Of a stretch of DNA of 64,000 nt, positions 32,553 through 43,038 are shown in pieces (the first letter of the stretch is position 1; every line of letters begins with the position of its first letter). Under the pieces are notes generated by a model. The model did no database searches, was not told where the DNA came from, and was given only the letters and a program-made list of their open reading frames with translations. This stretch comes from Streptomyces sp. SN-593. Its GTDB lineage: Bacteria > Actinomycetota > Actinomycetes > Streptomycetales > Streptomycetaceae. The DNA lies in contig NZ_AP018365.1 of the NCBI RefSeq assembly GCF_016756395.1, positions 8,001,501 to 8,065,500 on the forward strand, given 5' to 3'. The translations under genes and the position numbers were made by a program.

Positions 32553-32904
32553 GGCGATGGTGTCCCTTCTTCGTACGGGCGCACGCGGTCGGTGCGTTGT
32601 CGCGTTCTCCGGCGACAGCGCACACCCTGCCGCAGCCGTCACGCAGCGTCGATTACCGCGGAGGTAATGCGGGGGGAGCGAAGCCGGAGCGAAGGCCCGG
32701 CGAAGGGGACGGGCGGGGAGCGGGGCGGGCGGGCCCGGACGGGGCACGGCGCCGGAACACCGCGGGCAGGGCGCGGGCAGGGCACCAGCAGGACGCGCGG
32801 GCAGGGCGCCAGCAGGGCGCGCGGGAGAGCCGGCGGGCCGGGCGGCGCGGTCCACGTGCTGGACGAACCGGCCCCCGTGGCACCGATGTTGGGAGCATGC
32901 CGCC
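32553..32904. other. Divergent intergenic region with G/C-rich tandem repeats
   Basis: No gene seen. It contains the ATTACC/GGTAAT inverted repeat (listed separately) and a run of CGGGCAGGGCGC-like imperfect repeats at about 32760-32835. Confidence 0.5.
32652..32668. promoter_or_regulatory. ATTACC-GCGGA-GGTAAT inverted repeat, candidate operator
   Basis: Perfect 6-bp arms around a 5-base spacer with CCGCGG at its centre. It lies 100 bases upstream of the SnoaL-like gene on the minus strand, in A/T-richer sequence than its surroundings. The linked MmyB-type regulator is the simplest candidate ligand. Confidence 0.45.
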
Positions 32905-33549
32905 ATGACCGACGGTGTCCGGAACACGTACCTGCGGGCCGCCGAGAGCGCGGTGCGCCTGTTGGCCACCGAGCCGGTGGCCCGTCGCTGGAGGACCGGG
33001 TCCGTGCTCCCCGGCATGTCGGTGGGCGGGCTGGCCGGCCACCTGGCGCGGAGCGTGCTCCAGGTGGAGTGGTTCCTCGACGGCGCGACGGGCGCCGCCG
33101 CCGAACCGGTGTCGGCGGTGCGGTACTACGCGCGCCTCGTCGACACCGAACGCCCCGACTCCGCGCTGAACGTCGGGGTGCGCTCCCGCAGCGAGGAGAC
33201 CGCGGCGGCCGGCCCGGCCGCCGTGGCGGAGCAGGCCCGCGCGGCGTGGGAGCGGCTGGCGCGGCGGCTGGGGGCGGAGAGCGCCGACCGGCGGGTGGCG
33301 GTTCTGCACCGGCCGGGCGAGGAGATGCTGCTCGACGAGTACCTGCGGACCCGCTGCGTCGAGTTGGCGGTGCACCTGGACGACCTCGCGCTCAGCGTGG
33401 GCGAGCCGTCACAGGTGCCCGAAGGGGCGGTCGCCGTGGCGGTGGACCTGCTGGTCGCGGCCGCCCGGACCCGGCACGGCGACCGGGCGGTGCTGCACGC
33501 GCTCGCCCGGCGCGAGCGGGACGCGGGCAGCGCCCTGCGCGTGCTGTGA
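32905..33549 (+). CDS. Mycothiol-dependent maleylpyruvate isomerase/DinB-like protein
   Basis: 214 residues from ATG 32905. It matches the maleylpyruvate isomerase N-terminal (DinB-like four-helix) family: the PGMSVGGLAGHLARSVLQVEWFLDG segment carries the first metal histidine, and the C-terminal RTRCVELAVHLDDLALSVG segment carries Glu and His ligands. Most actinobacterial members of this family are mycothiol-dependent transferases of unknown substrate. No neighbouring gene suggests aromatic (gentisate) degradation. Confidence 0.85.
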   Translation: MTDGVRNTYLRAAESAVRLLATEPVARRWRTGSVLPGMSVGGLAGHLARSVLQVEWFLDGATGAAAEPVSAVRYYARLVDTERPDSALNVGVRSRSEETAAAGPAAVAEQARAAWERLARRLGAESADRRVAVLHRPGEEMLLDEYLRTRCVELAVHLDDLALSVGEPSQVPEGAVAVAVDLLVAAARTRHGDRAVLHALARRERDAGSALRVL

Positions 33550-33754
33550 CCGCGCCCTCGTCACCGAACCGATCCCCCGCGATCGGGCGGTTGCCCTGTC
33601 CTTCGGTCGCCGGTCGCCGGTCGCCCGTCGCCTTCGCCGGGACGCGCGGTTGCCGGAGACGGCCGGGGGATGGCGCGGCCGTCTCGGTCCGCGCGGCGTG
33701 TCGCGCCGGTCGGGGCACCCGCGCCATCCCGGGCGGACGGGCCGCCGGCCCCGC

Positions 33755-33946
33755 TCAGGCCCGGCGGCCGCCGTCGACCGACAGGGTGGTGCCGGTGACG
33801 TAGGAGGCGTCCGGCGAGCACAGCCACACCGCCGCGGCCGCGACCTCCTCCGACACGGCCGGCTCGCCCAGCGGGGTGACGGCCGCCCGCTGCTCGGCCC
33901 TCCGCGCACCGGCCGCCGCCGCGTCGTCCCGGTCGAAGACCCCGGT
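33755..33946 (-). pseudogene. C-terminal remnant of a short-chain dehydrogenase/reductase
   Basis: The minus strand encodes 63 residues ending in VTPLGEPAVSEEVAAAAVW, then LCSPDASYVTGTTLSVDGGRRA and a stop. This is the diagnostic C-terminal end of classical SDRs (about 250 residues normally). No start codon, cofactor motif or YxxxK precedes it. The frame runs back into the TetR gene, so the first ~190 residues have been deleted, probably when the TetR/oxidoreductase pair arrived. Confidence 0.85.
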
Positions 33947-33966
33947 CGGTAGGCGGCCCCGCGGCC

Positions 33967-34605
33967 TCAGGGCCGCCCAGGGGCGGGGCGCAGCCCGTCC
34001 ATCAGCAGGTCCAGCAGGCGGCCGGCCTTGGCCTCGTGGCCGGGCCGGGGGGCCACGGTGAACGTGCCGACGAGGGCGGCGGCGATGTCGTCGGCGGTGA
34101 CGTCGGAGCGGAGGTCGCCCGCCGCACGGCCGGCGTCGAGGATCGTGGTGATGGCGGTCAGCAGCTCGGTCCGGGTGTGCGCGTGGGCGATCTCGCCCGC
34201 CTCGATCATCGCGAGCAGCGTGTCGAGCATGCCGTTCTTGGCCGCGATCCAGTCGCCGAACAGGTCCATCCAGCGCCGCATCGCCGCAGCCGGCGGCATC
34301 CGGCCGAGCAACGCGTGGGCGCCGGACGTCAGCCGCACCACCTGGTCCCGGTAGACCGCGTCGACCAGCGACTCGCGGGTCGGGAAGTGCCGGTAGAGCG
34401 TGGCGATGCCGACCCCGGCCTCGCGGGCGATCGCCCGCATCGACGGCTCGGTGCCGGCCGACAGGAACACGCGGGTCGCCACCGCGAGCAGTTGGTCGCG
34501 GTTACGGGCGGCGTCCGCCCGTGGCGCACGCGTCGCCGCCGCCTCGGTCTCCGCCGCCGCCTCCGATGAAACGGATCGTGCTCCGTTTGTGTTACGGTCG
34601 TCCAT
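33967..34605 (-). CDS. TetR-family repressor
   Basis: Read from ATG 34605, giving 212 residues. The N-terminal TetR helix-turn-helix is AARNRDQLLAVATRVFLSAG, then SMRAIAREAGVGIATLYRHFPTRESLVDAVY. The C-terminal ligand domain has MDLFGDWIAAKNGMLDTLLAMI. It is divergent from the NADP-dependent oxidoreductase at 34665, with only 59 nt between, and two copies of an AAACGGA-N6-TCCGTTT palindrome lie in and next to its start. Autorepression and repression of the oxidoreductase, relieved by an unknown electrophile or quinone-like ligand, is the usual scheme. Confidence 0.95.
   Translation of the reverse strand: MDDRNTNGARSVSSEAAAETEAAATRAPRADAARNRDQLLAVATRVFLSAGTEPSMRAIAREAGVGIATLYRHFPTRESLVDAVYRDQVVRLTSGAHALLGRMPPAAAMRRWMDLFGDWIAAKNGMLDTLLAMIEAGEIAHAHTRTELLTAITTILDAGRAAGDLRSDVTADDIAAALVGTFTVAPRPGHEAKAGRLLDLLMDGLRPAPGRP
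34569..34588. promoter_or_regulatory. TetR operator copy inside the repressor's 5' coding region
   Basis: AAACGGA-TCGTGC-TCCGTTT, 7-bp arms with a 6-base spacer, repeats the half-sites of the stronger operator 35 bases away. Two sites with identical half-sites and spacing make fortuitous symmetry unlikely. Confidence 0.75.
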
Positions 34606-34631
34606 GGAAACGGAGCATAGTCCGTTTCCAT
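34604..34631. promoter_or_regulatory. Main TetR operator in the divergent promoter
   Basis: ATGGAAACGGA and TCCGTTTCCAT form perfect 11-bp arms around GCATAG. The site overlaps the repressor start codon and precedes the oxidoreductase start by 33 bases, so binding would block both directions. Confidence 0.88.
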
Positions 34632-34664
34632 CCCGGTGGCTCGACCCCAAGGAGGCAGGTGCCC

Positions 34665-35621
34665 ATGCAGGAGCGGCGCGATCGACCGGCGGCGGGCAGG
34701 AGCAGGGCGGTCCGGCTCGACGAGTTCGGCGGCCCCGAGGTCCTCGACGTGCGCGAGGTGCCGGTGCCTCCGGTGGGCCCGGGGCAGATCCGGGTCCGGG
34801 TCGCGGCGGCCGGTCTGAACCCGATGGACTGGGTCATGACCGCCGACGCGGACGCCGCCGCCCGGTTCGGCCTGAGCCTCCCGGCCGGGTTCGGGACCGA
34901 CTACGCGGGAGTGGTCGACCAGGTCGGCGACGGGGTGACCGGGTTCGCCGCCGGCGACCGGGTGTTCGGCAGCGCCCTGTCCCGCGCGGTCGCCGACTTC
35001 GTGGTGGTCGAGTCGGCCGGGGGGATCGCGGCGAACGAGGCATATCGCACCCCCGACGCCGTCGACGACCGCACGGCCGCGACCCTGGCGATCGCCGGCC
35101 GCACGGCGTCCGCCGCCCTCGCCCTGATCCGCCCCGGTCCGCACGACACCGTGCTGATCGGCGGTGCGGGAGGCGGGGTCGGGGTGTTCGCCGTCCAGTT
35201 GGCCCGGATCGCGGGAGCGCGCGTGATCGGGACGGGGTCGGCGTCGTCGTCCGGCTTCCTGCGGGATCTCGGCGCCGAACCGGTCGCCTACGGCGAGGGG
35301 CTGGTCGACCGGGTCCGGGCGCTCGCCCCCGGCGGTGTCACCGCCGCCCTCGACCTGCACGGCACGGAGACGGTGCGGGCCGCAAGAGAACTCGGCGTCC
35401 CGGACGGCCGGATCTGCACCATCGCCGCGCAGGTCGAGGGCGTGTCCGCGGCCAACGGCGCGAACGCGGCCCCCGGCGCCCTGGAAGAGCTCGCCCGCCT
35501 GGTCGCGGCCGGCGACGTGCGGGTACCGGTCGCGGCGAGCTTCCCGGTGGAGCAGATCCGTCGCGCGGTCGAGCTCCAGGCCGGCCGGCACGTACGCGGC
35601 AAGGTCGTCGTCGACCTCTAG
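34665..35621 (+). CDS. NADP-dependent quinone oxidoreductase/zinc-less medium-chain alcohol dehydrogenase
   Basis: 318 residues from ATG 34665, with AAGGAGG ten bases upstream. Medium-chain dehydrogenase features: AVRLDEFGGPEVLDVREVPVP, GQIRVRVAAAGLNPMDW, FGTDYAGVVDQVGDGVTGFAAGDRVFG, and the nucleotide-binding GGAGGGVGVFAVQLARIAGARVIGT. No structural or catalytic zinc cysteines are present, which places it with quinone oxidoreductases. It is controlled by the divergent TetR repressor through the two operators, as in many redox or electrophile stress responses. Confidence 0.93.
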   Translation: MQERRDRPAAGRSRAVRLDEFGGPEVLDVREVPVPPVGPGQIRVRVAAAGLNPMDWVMTADADAAARFGLSLPAGFGTDYAGVVDQVGDGVTGFAAGDRVFGSALSRAVADFVVVESAGGIAANEAYRTPDAVDDRTAATLAIAGRTASAALALIRPGPHDTVLIGGAGGGVGVFAVQLARIAGARVIGTGSASSSGFLRDLGAEPVAYGEGLVDRVRALAPGGVTAALDLHGTETVRAARELGVPDGRICTIAAQVEGVSAANGANAAPGALEELARLVAAGDVRVPVAASFPVEQIRRAVELQAGRHVRGKVVVDL

Positions 35622-35667
35622 GGTCGCCGTTCCTCCGGCGGACCGGCCGGTGCTCGGGAACGCGCGG

Positions 35668-35698
35668 GGCCCGGCGGCACTCGGGGTGCCGCCGGGCC
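35668..35698. terminator. Bidirectional stem-loop between convergent genes
   Basis: GGCCCGGCGGCAC and GTGCCGCCGGGCC form a perfect 13-bp stem around a 5-base loop, followed by TT. It sits between the oxidoreductase and glycosidase stop codons and would serve both transcripts. Confidence 0.85.
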
Positions 35699-35747
35699 TT
35701 CGGGCACCGTCCCGGTGGGACGTCGCCGTGTCGACCGGTCGGAGGGG

Positions 35748-38393
<2,646 letters not shown>

Positions 38394-38455
38394 TGCGGAT
38401 ACACCTCTCCGTGGGAGAACTCGGCGTCCAACGGCGGAGTGTGGGCCCCACCATC

Positions 38456-38471
38456 TTTCCAACGTTGGAAA
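38456..38471. promoter_or_regulatory. LacI-type operator upstream of the GH2 gene
   Basis: TTTCCAACGTTGGAAA is a perfect 16-bp palindrome with the central CG typical of LacI/GalR operators. It lies 62 bases before the glycosidase start codon. The regulator gene is not in the window. Confidence 0.75.
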
Positions 38472-39462
38472 AGTGGACGGCAAGAATGAAAGCAGGGCGC
38501 CGGGGCGGCGTCTACCCCCTGTGCAATGGCTGTGCAAAGTCGTTTTGGTGCGGTTTCGCTGCATTGATCTGTGACGTGGCGGCGGCGAACGGGATGCGAA
38601 TTCGGCCGGGTTGTCGTCCTTGCCGAATGTGCCGGGTGTTTGTCATCCGTTGGGGGGAAGGTCGGCGAAGGCCGCGATGTCCCCTGCCAGGGGCGTCCTT
38701 CTGGGCGCTGGAGGGAGGGACGGCGGGTCGTCGGCTGCGGTCGGGGTCGGCGTGTGGGAGGAAAGCGGCCGGGAGCGGGGTGTTTCGGCCACTCCTCCGG
38801 GCAGGAGCACGCGGCGGGTCGGGGCGTCCTCGGCCCGGATCGGACAGGGCGCGACCGAGTGCGCGGAACGCGTGAGCCGACAGGTTCCCCGGGCGGCGAG
38901 AGGCCGTGCTCATCCCGATCGGTATACGGGCGGAATTGCCGGGCTCTCCCGCCTCCCGCCGCGCCACGGCGGCGAGCCGACCGGATCCATGACGGCGATG
39001 ACCACCGGATCTGCCCTTTTCCCGGTGAATTCCGCGATGTCGGGGATCTGCCGTGGAGTAATCCGCGGCCGCCCGGCCGCGCCCGTTCGAAGGATTCGCA
39101 GCGAGTTCTTCCCGCGGACGCGCCCAGAGTTCGGATCGTCCGCCGGTCGGTCCGGTCGGATCAGGTTCGGTCGGATCGGGTCCGGTCAGGTCCGATTCGG
39201 TCCGGCTCGGTCTCTTCGACGTCGGGCTTCCGGCCGGAGCGGATCACGGCGCACGCGGGTCCGGGCAGGGCCGGCGCGGGATCGGGCGGGTCCGGCGCGG
39301 GACCGGGCGGGTCGGACCGCACCAGGGAACCCCCTGGTCACCAGGGCCCCGGCGGGGACAGAATGGGCCGGCGCCGAACCGATCGCTCGGCGGGGACCTC
39401 GATGACGGGACGTCAGGGCTCGACCGCCGCCCGAAGCGGTCCCGGGGAGGAAGGGCACGGCC
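38472..39462. other. Long intergenic region between the glycosidase and the LAL regulator
   Basis: About 1 kb without a convincing gene on either strand; the open frames have no recognisable domain and unusual composition. It is less GC-rich than its surroundings near 38560-38660 and 38930-39110. A degenerate CGGTCCGGT/CGGTCGGAT array lies at about 39141-39225, followed by a GGCGCGGGACCGGGCGGGTC duplication at 39265-39315. Confidence 0.5.
39141..39225. repeat. Degenerate GGTCCGGTC/GGTCGGATC repeat array
   Basis: Around nine imperfect copies of an 8-10 bp unit of the form CGGTC(C/G)G(G/A)T occur upstream of the large LAL regulator. It may be a multi-site binding region or simple slippage expansion; the period is irregular. 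Confidence 0.55.
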
Positions 39463-42429
39463 TTGGCAGAACACCCCGCGACGCCGGACGGCGAGCCCAC
39501 GGTCCGCGGGCCCCGGCTGGTCGGGCGTTCGGCGGAACTCCGGCGGACCGTGCACGCGCTCACCGCCGCCGCCCCGGCCACCGTCCTGATCGAGGGTGAG
39601 GCCGGCATCGGCAAGACCCGGCTGCTCCAGGAGGCGTTGGCGCAGCCCGCGCTCGCCGGCGCGCTGGTCGCGGGCTGCCCGCCCTTCCGCGAGCCCCTCA
39701 CGCTCGCCCCCGTCGTGGACGCCGTGCGCCAGGCCCGTACCCATGTCACCGACCTGGGCCTGAGCTCCCTGGCCGGCGCCCTGCGGCCGCTGTTCCCGGA
39801 GTGGGCGGACACCCTGCCGCCCGCGCCGGAACCGCTCGACGACGCCGGGGCCGCCCGGCACCGCCTCTTCCGCGCTCTTCACGAACTCCTCGCGGGGTGC
39901 GCCACGACCGTCCTCGTCGTCGAGGACGCCCACTGGGCCGACCCCGCCACCTTGGACTTCCTGCTGTTCCTGGCCACCCGGCCCGCCGCGCACCGGATCA
40001 GCCTGGTGCTGACCTACCGCCCGGAGGACGTGCCGTCCGGCTCCCAACTGCTGCGCCTGACCGCCAAACCGACCGCCGGCACCACCCACCTGCGGATCGT
40101 GCTCCATCCGCTCACCGTCGCCCACACCGGGCAGTTGGTCTCCTCGATGCTCCACGACGAGCACGTCTCCGGGGCCTTCGCGTCGTTCCTGCACGAGCAC
40201 ACCGCGGGGCTCCCGCTCGCCGTCGAGGAGTCCGTGCGCCTGCTGAGCGACCGCGCCGACCTGATCCGGCGCAACGGGGAGTGGCGGCGCAGGACCCTCA
40301 CCCGGATCGCCGTCCCGCCCACCATCCGCGACGCCGTCCTGGAGGGTGCCGCCCGGCTCGCCCCCGACGCCCGACGGGTCCTGAGAGCGGCCGCGGTCCT
40401 CGCCGAGGGCACGGAACCGCAGGTGGTGGTCGCCGTCTCCGGACTGCCCGCGGACCGCGGCCGCAGCGCGCTGGCCGCCGCGGTGAGAGCGAGGGCACTG
40501 GTCGAGGAGCCCACCGGGCGCGTGCGCTTCCGCCACCTGCTGGCCGCCCGCGCAGTCTACGACGACATCCCCGGCGGCGAGCGGCGCGCCTTCCACCTGC
40601 GCGCCGGCCGCGCCCTGGAGGCCCTGCAACCGATTCCGATCGCCCGGCTCCCGCACCACTTCGGCGAGGCCGGCGACACCGAGGGCTGGCGGCACTACAC
40701 CGAACTCGCCGCCGATCTCGCCCTCGCCTCGGGCGACCAGCCGAGCGCGGTCACGGCGCTGCACGCCCTGCTGTCCTCCGGCGGCCTGCCCGCCGGCGCG
40801 GTGGTGCGGATGTGCCGGAAGTTCCCCGTCTACGCCTTCTCCGGCTACCTCCTCAGCTCCGAACTGCTCCAGGTGCTGCGCGCCCTGCTGGACGGCGGCG
40901 CCCTCGCACGCACCGAACGCGGCGAGGTACGCGCCCAGTTGGGTCGCATGCTGCTGCACGCCGGGCAGTACGCGAACGGCGCCGCCGAACTCGAACGCGC
41001 CCTCGCCGACCTCGACGACCGCCCCCACGAGGCCGCCTCGGCGATGAGCGCGCTCGGCCGTCCGGGCGGTGCGGACTGGCCGGTGACCGCCCATCGCCGC
41101 TGGTTGGAGAAGTCGACCGGACTGGTGGAGGCCCGCGTCCGCGTGGAGCGCCGACTCCCCTTCCGCATCGACCGGTTGACCGCCCTGCTGGAGATGGGTG
41201 ATCCCAGCGGCTGGGACCTCCTGGGGGAGATCACCGAGGACGCCGACGGCACGGCCGACATCCTCAGTGTGATCCGGGCCGACCTCAACATCGGTGACGC
41301 CGCGCTGCGGTGGGGGTTCTACCCCGAGGCGCGGCGCCGCCTGCTGCGGGCCGTCGACCTCGCGGAGGGCAGCGGCCACCTGCGGCTGCGGGACATGGCG
41401 GGGATCACGCTGGCCCACCTCGACTGGTTCAGCGGCGCCTGGCAGGGACTCGCCGAGCGCCTCGCCGCCTTCACCGTCATCGAGGCGGAGCCGCTGATCG
41501 CCCTGGAGAGCCTCCTGCTCACCGCCCTGCTCACCTCGGCCACCTCCACCAACCCGGCGGAACTCGCCGCCGCCGACGAGCGGTTGGGGCATGTGCTGGC
41601 CGAGGCCGGCCGGCGCGGCTTCGTCGAACTGCCCCTGGAGCCCACGGCGGCCCTCGCGGCGACCCGGCTCGCCGGGGGCCGCGGCGCCGACGCGCTCGCC
41701 CTCACCGAGGAGGGCATGCGGGTCGTCACCCGCAAGGGCATCTGGCTGTGGGCCACCGAGATCGCCCCGGTCCGGGTCCAGGCGCTGACGGCGGCCGGCC
41801 GCACCGACGAGGCCGACGCACTCGTCACCCGCTACGCCCGGGGGCTCCGGGGGTGCACCGCGCTGACCGCCGCGGCCTCGCTGGCGGTCTGCCGGGCCCT
41901 GGTCGGTGACGCGCGCGAGCCCGCCGAGGTGGCGGCGGACCGCTGGGAGGCGGCGGCCGCCGCGTGGGACCGGCTGCCGCGTCCGCACGCCGCCCTGCTC
42001 GCCCGGGAACGGCAGGCCCGGGCACTGGCCGCGGCCGGCCACGCCGGACGGGCGGCCGACCTGCTCGCTCGCGTCGAAGCCGGGCTGAGGGACCTCGGCG
42101 CCCACCACGACGCCGCCCGGCTCGCCGCCCCGGCCCGCCTCGCCACCCCCGTCCGGCAGCGCGGCCGGAGCGGCCGGCGCGGTTACGGGGACCAGCTCTC
42201 GCCCCGTGAACTGGAGGTGGTGCGGCTGATGTTGACCGGACTGTCCACCCCCGACATCGCCAGGTCGCTGTCCCGCTCGCCCAAGACCGTCGCGGCCCAG
42301 CTCAACTCCGCGATGCGCAAGCACCAGGTCAACTCCCGTACCGCCCTGGCGGTGGCCGCGCTCCGGGCCGGCGTCACCCCCGCCGAGCCCGCGGCCGAAC
42401 CGCCCGGGGGAGCGGAGCCGGACGTGTAA
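39463..42429 (+). CDS. Large ATP-binding LuxR-family (LAL) regulator
   Basis: 988 residues from TTG 39463, with GGAGGAAGGG upstream. The N-terminal AAA-type ATPase has Walker A IEGEAGIGKTRLLQEAL (about 45) and Walker B TVLVVEDAHWADPATLDFLL. A long TPR-like helical middle follows. The C-terminal LuxR helix-turn-helix is QLSPRELEVVRLMLTGLSTPDIARSL, then SRSPKTVAAQLNSAMRKHQV. LAL proteins are common cluster-situated activators and carbon-use regulators in streptomycetes. The flanking secreted glycosidase and proteases suggest a role in extracellular polymer use, but this is inferred from position only. Confidence 0.95.
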   Translation: MAEHPATPDGEPTVRGPRLVGRSAELRRTVHALTAAAPATVLIEGEAGIGKTRLLQEALAQPALAGALVAGCPPFREPLTLAPVVDAVRQARTHVTDLGLSSLAGALRPLFPEWADTLPPAPEPLDDAGAARHRLFRALHELLAGCATTVLVVEDAHWADPATLDFLLFLATRPAAHRISLVLTYRPEDVPSGSQLLRLTAKPTAGTTHLRIVLHPLTVAHTGQLVSSMLHDEHVSGAFASFLHEHTAGLPLAVEESVRLLSDRADLIRRNGEWRRRTLTRIAVPPTIRDAVLEGAARLAPDARRVLRAAAVLAEGTEPQVVVAVSGLPADRGRSALAAAVRARALVEEPTGRVRFRHLLAARAVYDDIPGGERRAFHLRAGRALEALQPIPIARLPHHFGEAGDTEGWRHYTELAADLALASGDQPSAVTALHALLSSGGLPAGAVVRMCRKFPVYAFSGYLLSSELLQVLRALLDGGALARTERGEVRAQLGRMLLHAGQYANGAAELERALADLDDRPHEAASAMSALGRPGGADWPVTAHRRWLEKSTGLVEARVRVERRLPFRIDRLTALLEMGDPSGWDLLGEITEDADGTADILSVIRADLNIGDAALRWGFYPEARRRLLRAVDLAEGSGHLRLRDMAGITLAHLDWFSGAWQGLAERLAAFTVIEAEPLIALESLLLTALLTSATSTNPAELAAADERLGHVLAEAGRRGFVELPLEPTAALAATRLAGGRGADALALTEEGMRVVTRKGIWLWATEIAPVRVQALTAAGRTDEADALVTRYARGLRGCTALTAAASLAVCRALVGDAREPAEVAADRWEAAAAAWDRLPRPHAALLARERQARALAAAGHAGRAADLLARVEAGLRDLGAHHDAARLAAPARLATPVRQRGRSGRRGYGDQLSPRELEVVRLMLTGLSTPDIARSLSRSPKTVAAQLNSAMRKHQVNSRTALAVAALRAGVTPAEPAAEPPGGAEPDV

Positions 42430-42798
42430 CCCCGCCCGCCGCGGCGGGACCGTCGGCCCGGCGCGGCACGTCGGCGCCGCGCCGGAACACGCCGGAACAC
42501 GGCCCGCGACGCACCCGGGATTCCCTCCGAGGCCGTCGGCGGGCCCGGGACAACGCCCTTCGCCCCCCGCCGCTCTCGGCCGCGCCCCGCCGCACCCGAC
42601 CGCCCACCGCCGCCCCCGGCCGCCCCCGGCCGCTCCCGCGTGGGGACGAACCGGTGGGCGCGTGGGCGAACCGCCGGCGCATCCCCGGCGCATCTCCGGC
42701 GAACTTTAGGTCAGTTGACTCATCGCTCGGCGCCCGCCCCGGACCATACTCACCCGGCGTACCGCACGTTCCGCGACAGCAAACGGAGCTCAGCGCCC
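42430..42798. other. Intergenic region before the small Pro-rich ORF and protease pair
   Basis: No gene seen. The first half is CCGCCCCCGG-type low-complexity sequence (42555-42640). An A/T-richer patch at 42703-42750 contains TTGACT (42715-42720) and CATACT (42745-42750), but the 24-base spacing is too wide for a standard promoter. Confidence 0.45.
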
Positions 42799-42996
42799 AT
42801 GAGCAGCCCTGGTGAGGACGCCCCGACCGAGGGGCGTCCGGCCGGACCCGAACCGTCCGACGACCGACCGCCTCCCGACGACCGACCGCCTCCCGAGGAC
42901 CGGCCGCTCCCCGAGGGCCGGCCGGCCGAACTCCCGCCCACCGCGGCCCCCGAGGACCCGGACGACCACCCCTGCACGGGATACGAACCCCTCTGA
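42799..42996 (+). CDS. Small Pro/Asp/Arg-rich hypothetical protein
   Basis: 65 residues from ATG 42799. The centre contains two identical 18-bp units encoding DDRPPP, then a third EDRPLP variant. The C-terminus is PEDPDDHPCTGYEPL. No domain, signal peptide or membrane segment was recognised. It ends 42 nt before the secreted protein at 43039 and is codon-consistent with its neighbours, so it is probably expressed with them. A peptide-precursor or chaperone-like role is possible but there is no evidence for either. Confidence 0.45.
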   Translation: MSSPGEDAPTEGRPAGPEPSDDRPPPDDRPPPEDRPLPEGRPAELPPTAAPEDPDDHPCTGYEPL

Positions 42997-43038
42997 CGCA
43001 CCGGCCCGTGCCCCCGCCCACCGAAAGGTGAACACCCC

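Noticed and set aside
39244-42693. 1149-codon minus-strand open frame opposite the LAL regulator
   Set aside because: It is a typical high-GC antisense frame; composition is Gly/Gln/Arg-rich and no domain is visible, while the plus strand holds a complete LAL protein.
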